Positions 1-6,366 of a stretch of 6,366 bases of DNA are shown here, piece by piece. Under the pieces are notes generated by a model. The model worked only from the letters and a program-made list of their open reading frames with translations, was not told the origin of the DNA and did no database searches. Origin of the DNA: Alphaproteobacteria bacterium. GTDB taxonomy: Bacteria; Pseudomonadota; Alphaproteobacteria; CACIAM-22H2. The number at the start of each line of letters is the position of its first letter. The first letter of the stretch is position 1. The DNA is taken from contig CANMWW010000142.1 in assembly GCA_947500965.1 (NCBI GenBank), forward strand, positions 1 through 6,366, given 5' to 3'. Both the position numbers and the translations under genes were made by a program.

Positions 1-100
1 AAAAGCCCAGCGTGCCGCCGCACGCGGCGCAGCGCGTCGCGGCGAGGCGGGTGGATGGCGTGCCGCAGGCGCGGCAGGCGATGCGGAAATGCGCGGTCAT
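1..100 (-). CDS. Partial zinc-ribbon protein, N-terminus only (possibly a threonine-synthase-like PLP enzyme)
   Basis: An ATG at 98-100 on the minus strand opens a frame that stays open to the left edge, giving 33 residues. The visible part has two CxxC pairs (Cys9/Cys12 and Cys24/Cys27), followed by Gly-Gly-Thr-Leu-Gly-Phe, which is a small zinc ribbon. Some PLP-dependent threonine synthases and relatives begin with such a ribbon (CxxCG near the start, then CxxCGGxL), and the neighbouring asd and hom genes would suit that pathway. No PLP-binding segment is visible, so this is only inference. Other zinc-ribbon proteins remain possible. The start lies 7 bp after the stop of the FemAB-like gene, with no clear Shine-Dalgarno sequence, so it is probably read from the same transcript. 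The gene's existence is fairly secure and its function is not. Confidence 0.6.
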   Translation of the reverse strand, partial: MTAHFRIACRACGTPSTRLAATRCAACGGTLGF

Positions 101-107
101 GGGCGGA

Positions 108-1046
108 TCATAGCGGCGATGGCGTCCAGGTGCCGCATGGCACGAAGACCTCGGCGCCGGTGCCGAGCTTGAAGCGCGCGAGCCCGGCCGAACGCTCCGT
201 GTCGACCTGGCTCAGGTCGGCGCATGTCGCGCCGGCCTCCTGCAGCGCCAGCAGTCCGCGCCAGGCGAGCAGCGTGCCGGCATGCACGGCGCGCCCCTCC
301 GGCTCGGCGGCAGCGGCGACATAGGTCGCGGTCGGCCCGTGGCGCAGGAAGAGGGCGGCGGCGACCGTGCTGCGCCTGATCTCCGCGACGCAGAGGAACA
401 CGTCGCGCCGCGCGCTTGCCGCGGCGAGGTCGACCACGAAGTCGGCGGGCAGGCCGCGGAAGCCGCGCGCCTTCATCATCCGCGCATGCGCCCCGGCGAG
501 CCAGGAGAGCGAGGCGCCGCCGCGCGCGATGTCGACGCGCAGCCCCGACGCCTCGGCCCTGGCGAGGCGGTTGCGCCACTTGCCACGCAGGCGCGCGCGC
601 AGCGCCGCCGCGTCGCCCGCGAGCGGCACCTCGGCCGAGGCGGCCGGCGTCATCACGCGGCGCAGGCCGCACGCGCGCAGCGCGGCCGTCGACTGCGCGC
701 CATCGGGCATCTCCGGCGCGACCACGAGCGCGTGTGGCCATGGGCGGCGCAGCGCGCGGACGGCGGCGGCGAGCGGTTCGGGGGCGATGGCCTCGCGTCC
801 GCCCGCGAGCGCGACGGGCCCGCGCAGCGCGGCGGTGAAGAGCGGCATCCCCGCGAGGCGCCGTGTCGAGGCCTGCACGCCGCAGGCGATGCGGCCGCCG
901 GCATCCTCGACGAGCAGGCGGCGCGGCTCGCGGCCGCGCCGTGCCAGCGCCGCGCCATAGGCCGGGGATTGCTGCAGCGGCACGAAGCCGGCCGCCTGCA
1001 GCGCGAGCGCCCAGAGATCCGCGTCGACCTCGCGGACGCGCGTCAT
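108..1046 (-). CDS. FemAB-like GNAT-fold acyltransferase (BioF2/Acetyltransf_6 type)
   Basis: This 312-residue protein has the look of the FemAB-like branch of the GNAT superfamily. Near the N-terminus is a QSPAYGAALARRG segment (residues 25-37), matching the QSPxWG-type motif of the family. A KWRNRLARAE segment (156-165) opens the second GNAT half. A TYVAAA...EGR stretch (241-252) is followed by a helix ending in LLAW, and DLSQVDTERS...ARFKLGTGAE (278-299) is the typical C-terminal signature. Family members transfer acyl or aminoacyl groups, for example to peptidoglycan precursors, or N-acyl groups in polysaccharide or lipid synthesis. The substrate here cannot be read from sequence. No signal peptide or membrane segment is seen, so it is probably cytoplasmic. 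Its ATG overlaps the stop of the preceding micro-protein by 4 bp (ATGA) and has no good ribosome-binding site, which suggests translational coupling. Fold confidence is good and exact activity is unknown. Confidence 0.85.
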   Translation of the reverse strand: MTRVREVDADLWALALQAAGFVPLQQSPAYGAALARRGREPRRLLVEDAGGRIACGVQASTRRLAGMPLFTAALRGPVALAGGREAIAPEPLAAAVRALRRPWPHALVVAPEMPDGAQSTAALRACGLRRVMTPAASAEVPLAGDAAALRARLRGKWRNRLARAEASGLRVDIARGGASLSWLAGAHARMMKARGFRGLPADFVVDLAAASARRDVFLCVAEIRRSTVAAALFLRHGPTATYVAAAAEPEGRAVHAGTLLAWRGLLALQEAGATCADLSQVDTERSAGLARFKLGTGAEVFVPCGTWTPSPL

Positions 1047-1173
1047 CGCGCGAGGTAGAGAACGAGGTCGATCGCCGCGCCGAGCGCCACGACCGGGATG
1101 CCGTAGCGCAGCGCGATGACCAGCCCGATCCAGGCGGTCGGGCGGGGAGGCGGGATCTCCCGGCCGCCTATCC

Positions 1174-1177
<4 letters not shown>
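1043..1177 (-). CDS. 44-residue single-pass membrane micro-protein between asd and the FemAB-like gene
   Basis: I do not recognise this small frame. A TTG at 1175-1177 overlaps the asd stop codon (TTGA). The frame runs 44 codons to a TGA that overlaps the ATG of the FemAB-like gene (ATGA). An AAGG lies about 5 bases before the TTG and could serve as ribosome-binding site. Residues 1-15 are polar and proline-rich. Residues 16-43 (WIGLVIALRYGI... to ...LVLYLA) are strongly hydrophobic with one Arg, enough for one transmembrane helix, and the protein ends LAR. About 40 of 44 codons end in G or C, the bias of the real genes here. Without this gene the stretch 1047-1173 would be a 127-bp gap in an otherwise tightly packed operon. 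The TTG start is inferred, since no ATG or GTG is available at the N-terminal end. Confidence 0.6.
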
Positions 1178-2205
<1,028 letters not shown>

Positions 2206-2225
2206 GTCTTGTCTTCCCTGGTGCT

Positions 2226-2242
2226 GGCGGCGAGGTGCCGCC
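2226..2242. other. Small GC-rich hairpin in the phaC-asd gap
   Basis: GGCGGC (2226-2231) and GCCGCC (2237-2242) form a perfect 6-bp stem with a 5-base loop, in the 67-bp spacer between phaC and asd. No T-run follows on either strand, so it does not meet the pattern of an intrinsic terminator. It could slow polymerase, stabilise a processed phaC 3' end, or be chance in DNA this GC-rich. It sits 21 bases upstream of the asd start on the minus strand, just before the ribosome-binding site. Confidence 0.3.
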
Positions 2243-2272
2243 CTTGATGCGTCGATGTCTGGGGTGGGCGCT

Positions 2273-4111
2273 TCAGGCGCGGCGGGCGACGAAGCTGCCC
2301 GGCGCGTCCTCGATCGGTTTGAGCGGTCCCGCCGAGGGATCGCGCGGCTGGGTCTGCCCGCCGGAGAAGTCGCTCGCCCAGCGATGCCATTCCGGCCACC
2401 ACGAGCCGTCGTGCTGGCGCGCGCCCTCCATCCATGCCTCGGGCGTCCGGGCCTTCTTCTCGTTGGTCCAGTAGCCGTACTTGCCGGCGGCAGGCGGGTT
2501 GACGACGCCGGCGATGTGGCCAGAGGCGGCGAGCACGAAGCGCACGGGCCCGCGATAGAGGCGCGTGGCCGCGAAGGTCGACTTCCACGGCGCGATGTGG
2601 TCCTCGCGCGTCGAGAGCAGGAAGCTCGGCGTGCGGATGCGGGTGAGGTCGATCCTGGTGCCGAGCAGCTCGATGTCGCCGGTCGCCAGCCGGTTCTCCT
2701 GGTACATCGCCCGCAGGTAGAAGGAATGCATCGCCGCCGGCATGCGCGTGGAGTCGGAGTTCCAGTAGAGCAGGTCGAAGGGGAAGGGGTCCTTGCCCAG
2801 CAGGTAGTTGTTGACCACGAAGCTCCAGATCAGGTCGTTGGCGCGGAGCATGTTGAACGTGGTCGCCATGTCGGCGCCCTCGAGATAGCCCTTCTCGTTC
2901 ATGCGCTCCTCGAGCGCCGCGAGTTGCTCCTCGTCGATGAAGACGCCGAGCTCGCCCGCCTCGGTGAAGTCGACCATCGTGGTGAGGAAGGTCGCCGAGG
3001 CGATCCTGTCCTCGCGGCCCGTCGCGGCGAGATGCGCGAGCGTGCAGGCGAGCAGCGTGCCGCCGAGGCAGTAGCCGATGACGTTGCAGTCCTTCTCGCC
3101 GGTCTGGCGCTCGATCGCGTCCAGCGCCGCGAGCGGGCCCTCGACCATGTAGTCCTCGAAGGCCTTGCCAGAGAGCTCCTCGTCCGGGTTCACCCAGGAC
3201 ACGACGAACACGGTGTGCCCCTGCGACACGGCCCAGCGGATGAAGGAGTTCTTCTCGCGCAGGTCGAGGATGTAGAACTTGTTGATCCAGGGCGGGATGA
3301 CCAGCAGCGGCCGCTTCGCCACCGTCGGCGTCGTCGGCGCGTACTGGATCAGCTGCATGAGCGGCGTCTGGAAGACGACCTTGCCGGGCGTGACCGCGAT
3401 GTTCGTGCCGACCTTGAACGCCGTGTCGTCGGTCATGCGGATCATGAGCCGGCCGTCGCCGCGCTCGAGGTCCGCGAGCAGGTTCTGCAGCCCCTTGACC
3501 AGGTTCTCGCCGCCGCTCTCCAGCGTCGCGCGCACCACCTCCGGGTTCGTCACCGCGAAGTTGGAGGGAGCGATCGCGTCGACGAACTGCCGCGTGTAGA
3601 AGTCGACCTTCTTCGCGGTCTTGTCGTCCAGGCCCTCGGTGTTCCTCACCACGCCCTGCATCCAGCGCGCGGCGAGCAGGTAGGACTGCTTGATGTAGTC
3701 GAAGACGTAGCTGTCGTCCCAGGCCGCGTCCTTGAAGCGCCGGTCCTCGGCGCCCGGCGCGATCACGGGCTGCGCCGGCTGGCCGAGCATGCGCCGCGTC
3801 GTGCTCTGCCAGAGCGCCATGTAGTCCTGCCAGAGCGACAGCTGCGCCTGGACGAGCTGCGTCGGATTGGCCATCAGCCGCGCGGTCATGTCGAGGAAGG
3901 CCTGTCCCACGTTCATGGGGTCGGCCATGCCCATGCCCGGCTTCTGGGACTGGCGGCGCAGGAACTCGGCGACGAGCTTCTGGCTGCGCTCGGCGATCTG
4001 GCCCATCGTGCGGGCGAGCTCGACGGGGTCGGGGATCTTCACGTCGGGGCCTGCGGCGCCGGCGCCCGGCCTGTCGCCACCGGGGGCGCGCGTTCCCTTG
4101 TCCTTCGCCAT
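2273..4111 (-). CDS. phaC: Class I polyhydroxyalkanoate synthase
   Basis: PhaC polymerises (R)-3-hydroxyacyl-CoA, usually 3-hydroxybutyryl-CoA, into polyester on the surface of cytoplasmic granules. The 612 residues fit a single-subunit class I enzyme, slightly longer than the 589 residues of Cupriavidus necator PhaC. Residues about 90-260 form the PhaC N-domain and the rest an alpha/beta hydrolase. The lipase-like box GYCLGG (346-351) carries nucleophile Cys348. Asp504 in TREDHIAPW and His532 in SGHIAGVVNPP complete the triad. The 28-residue Asp-His spacing equals that of C. necator (Asp480/His508). PPWINKFYILDL (273-284), SWVNPD (305-310) and the NDLIW segment with Trp429 are also conserved. 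AGGAAG (4119-4124) lies 7 bases before the ATG. No phaA, phaB, phaP or phaR is visible here. The first 25 residues are Gly/Ala/Pro-rich and variable, as is usual. Confidence 0.98.
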   Translation of the reverse strand: MAKDKGTRAPGGDRPGAGAAGPDVKIPDPVELARTMGQIAERSQKLVAEFLRRQSQKPGMGMADPMNVGQAFLDMTARLMANPTQLVQAQLSLWQDYMALWQSTTRRMLGQPAQPVIAPGAEDRRFKDAAWDDSYVFDYIKQSYLLAARWMQGVVRNTEGLDDKTAKKVDFYTRQFVDAIAPSNFAVTNPEVVRATLESGGENLVKGLQNLLADLERGDGRLMIRMTDDTAFKVGTNIAVTPGKVVFQTPLMQLIQYAPTTPTVAKRPLLVIPPWINKFYILDLREKNSFIRWAVSQGHTVFVVSWVNPDEELSGKAFEDYMVEGPLAALDAIERQTGEKDCNVIGYCLGGTLLACTLAHLAATGREDRIASATFLTTMVDFTEAGELGVFIDEEQLAALEERMNEKGYLEGADMATTFNMLRANDLIWSFVVNNYLLGKDPFPFDLLYWNSDSTRMPAAMHSFYLRAMYQENRLATGDIELLGTRIDLTRIRTPSFLLSTREDHIAPWKSTFAATRLYRGPVRFVLAASGHIAGVVNPPAAGKYGYWTNEKKARTPEAWMEGARQHDGSWWPEWHRWASDFSGGQTQPRDPSAGPLKPIEDAPGSFVARRA

Positions 4112-4147
4112 GGCAAATCTTCCTGGTCCTGCGCGTGTCGGGCGGCC

Positions 4148-4158
4148 CGGGGTCCCCG
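4148..4158. repeat. Short perfect palindrome CGGGGtCCCCG in the phaC leader
   Basis: An 11-bp inverted repeat with a single central base lies 36 bp upstream of the phaC start, inside the divergent intergenic region and upstream of the promoter for the plus-strand cluster. It could be an operator or part of a leader hairpin. GC-only palindromes are frequent at this base composition, so this is weak evidence. It does not match a regulator site that I can name. Confidence 0.25.
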
Positions 4159-4169
4159 CGGCATGGCGC

Positions 4170-4198
4170 GTGACGCCCAGTCGCGCCTTACTTATAAG
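4170..4198 (+). promoter_or_regulatory. Candidate sigma70 promoter for the lipoprotein-alaC-hom cluster
   Basis: GTGACG (4170-4175) and TATAAG (4193-4198) are separated by 17 bp, a good housekeeping-type -35/-10 pair. Transcription would begin near 4205, giving a leader of roughly 25 bases before the GTG start. The -10 sits within CTTATAAG (4191-4198), which is its own reverse complement and is the most AT-rich spot in the intergenic region. The same octamer therefore also offers TATAAG to the minus strand, toward phaC. On that side the best -35 candidate, TTGCCC (complement of 4219-4224), is 22 bp away from it, too far for a normal promoter. Confidence 0.55.
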
Positions 4199-4216
4199 AA
4201 GCCCGGTTCGACTCCT

Positions 4217-4221
4217 AGGGG
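4217..4221 (+). promoter_or_regulatory. Ribosome-binding site fixing the GTG start of the lipoprotein gene
   Basis: AGGGG lies 8 bases before the GTG at 4230-4232. The reading frame is open far upstream into the antisense of phaC, so this site, together with the signal peptide that begins right after it, decides the start. Confidence 0.7.
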
Positions 4222-4229
4222 CAATTCGC

Positions 4230-4847
4230 GTGTCCTTTCATCGGGTTTTCCGGCCTGGTCCGCGCCTGCGCCCCGCCGCCGCGGCGGCGGCGCTGGTGGT
4301 CGTGCTCGCCGGCTGCGCGCCCGAGAGCGGCGAGCCCGACTGGATCGACCGCCTGTCCGGCCTGTCGCGCGATGGCAAGCCCGTGCCGCAGCCTCCGGCG
4401 GTCGAGGGGCGGCCCTATCCGAACCTCGCCTCCGTGCCGACGCGCGCGCCGCGGCCGGTCGTGGCCGCGCGCGACGCCGAGATCGCCGCCCTGGACGCCG
4501 AGCGCCGCGCCGCCGAGCAGCGGCGCGAGGCGCTCGCCGAGGGCCGTCCTGCCGGGGCAGGGAACGCCTCCGCAGGCAGCCCCGTGGGCGTGGTGGTCCC
4601 CGACGAGATCGGGGCCTTCTCGCGCGAGGACGACGAGGTGCTCAGGCGTGCGGTCGGCATCGCCGCGCAGGGACCCGGGCGGCGCATCCGGCTGGCCGGC
4701 GAGGCGCGCGCTGCCCTCGCCACGGCGGACCGTTTGTCGCGGCTCGGCTTCGACCGGGGCAGGGTCGACCTCGTGCCAAGCCCCGAGACGCGCGGCGAGC
4801 GCAAGGCCGTCGAGATCACTGTGGCGGGCAGCGCCCCGGGACGCTAG
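4230..4847 (+). CDS. Lipoprotein of unknown function with a coiled coil and an OmpA-like C-terminal part
   Basis: I do not recognise a named gene. The 205-residue product starts with a classic lipoprotein signal: basic residues (Arg5 to Arg14), a hydrophobic run of Ala/Leu/Val (16-27), and a lipobox LAGC with the lipidated Cys29. The mature part begins Ala-Pro-Glu-Ser, without Asp at position +2, so outer-membrane delivery is plausible. A Pro-rich linker contains RPYPNLASVP (61-70), a motif I associate with alphaproteobacterial periplasmic lipoproteins. Residues 80-104 are charged and Ala-rich, a probable short coiled coil. Residues 130-197 run F..EDDEVLRRA..., then IRLAG, then a helix ...ADRLSRLGF, then KAVEITV. 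This order resembles a reduced OmpA-type peptidoglycan-binding domain, but the usual Asp/Arg binding residues are not evident. It lies 28 bp before alaC and is probably cotranscribed. Confidence 0.85.
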   Translation: MSFHRVFRPGPRLRPAAAAAALVVVLAGCAPESGEPDWIDRLSGLSRDGKPVPQPPAVEGRPYPNLASVPTRAPRPVVAARDAEIAALDAERRAAEQRREALAEGRPAGAGNASAGSPVGVVVPDEIGAFSREDDEVLRRAVGIAAQGPGRRIRLAGEARAALATADRLSRLGFDRGRVDLVPSPETRGERKAVEITVAGSAPGR

Positions 4848-4861
4848 AAACCGGCGCCCCC

Positions 4862-4866
4862 GGAGG
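4862..4866 (+). promoter_or_regulatory. Ribosome-binding site of alaC
   Basis: GGAGG lies 9 bases before the ATG at 4876-4878. The alaC frame is open for about 500 bp upstream through the lipoprotein gene, so this strong site and the onset of family similarity set the start. Confidence 0.8.
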
Positions 4867-4875
4867 TCCCACGCG

Positions 4876-6107
<1,232 letters not shown>

Positions 6108-6111
<4 letters not shown>

Positions 6112-6366
6112 GCGCGCCGCTCAGGATCGCGGTTGCCGGCCTCGGCACGGTCGGCGGCGGGCTGCTCTCGCTGCTCGCCGCGAATGGCGACGTGATCGCC
6201 GCGCGCTGCGGCCGTCGGATCTCTGTCGTCGCCGTCAGCGCGCGCGACCGCGGCAAGGACCGCGGCGTCGACCTGTCCGGCATCGCCTGGCACGACGATC
6301 CCGTCGCCATGGCCGCGCAGGCGGATTGCGACGTCGTGGTCGAACTCGTCGGCGGCGCGGAAGGCG
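6108..6366 (+). CDS. hom: Homoserine dehydrogenase, N-terminal part
   Basis: The enzyme reduces aspartate semialdehyde to homoserine, the step toward threonine and methionine. Only the first 86 residues are in the window. They contain the Rossmann motif AGLGTVGGG (10-18) and the segment DVVVELVGG (75-83), both characteristic of the Hom NAD(P)-binding domain. The frame is open to the right edge. GTG at 6108-6110 is chosen as start because it overlaps the alaC stop (GTGA) and places the Rossmann motif at the expected distance from the N-terminus. No strong Shine-Dalgarno sequence precedes it, in keeping with coupling to alaC. It uses the product of asd, encoded on the opposite strand of the same window. 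The ACT regulatory domain usual at the C-terminus cannot be assessed. Confidence 0.93.

Noticed and set aside
282..1058. Plus-strand frame of 258 codons opposite the FemAB-like gene
   Set aside because: Arg/Gly/Ala-rich with no domain. The minus-strand frame has family motifs and operon overlaps.
2226..2242. Rho-independent terminator after phaC
   Set aside because: The stem is only 6 bp and no T-rich tail follows on either strand.
4112..4229. A complete tRNA gene in the intergenic region, suggested by GGTTCGACTCC
   Set aside because: The distance from any possible anticodon loop to the T-loop is too short, the T-stem has two mismatches, and no acceptor stem can be paired.

Overview
The window is very GC-rich (about 70%), gene-dense DNA. 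Codon third positions are almost all G or C. Gene content and protein style fit an alphaproteobacterium, probably from the Rhodospirillales. That placement is inferred from protein features and gene order, not from a marker gene. Every base except a few short gaps (the largest 118 bp) lies in a supported gene, and nothing marks the region as mobile or recently acquired.

The layout is two oppositely transcribed clusters diverging from a 118-bp intergenic region (4112-4229). The leftward cluster on the minus strand reads: phaC, class I polyhydroxyalkanoate synthase (2273-4111); asd, aspartate-semialdehyde dehydrogenase (1174-2205); a previously unlisted 44-residue membrane micro-protein (1043-1177); a FemAB-like GNAT acyltransferase (108-1046); and the first 33 codons of a zinc-ribbon protein that runs off the left edge (1-100). 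From asd leftward the genes overlap by 4 bp or are separated by 7 bp, which implies one transcript and translational coupling. phaC is separated from asd by 67 bp.

The rightward cluster on the plus strand reads: a 205-residue lipoprotein with a GTG start (4230-4847); alaC, an alanine/LL-diaminopimelate-type aminotransferase (4876-6111); and the 5' end of hom, homoserine dehydrogenase (6108-6366, running off the right edge). hom begins inside the alaC stop codon. A good sigma70-type promoter and a clear ribosome-binding site precede the lipoprotein gene.

Functionally the window brings together carbon storage (PhaC polymerises hydroxyacyl-CoA) and aspartate-family amino-acid synthesis. Asd makes aspartate semialdehyde, and Hom reduces it to homoserine. 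The partial left-edge gene could be a threonine-synthase-type PLP enzyme, but only its zinc ribbon is visible. The pieces that standard knowledge does not explain are the micro-protein, the FemAB-like transferase and the lipoprotein. I see no CRISPR array, transposon, complete tRNA or rRNA. I also see no strong evidence of a novel defence or mobile system. The best candidates for something undescribed are the micro-protein/FemAB pair and the lipoprotein.
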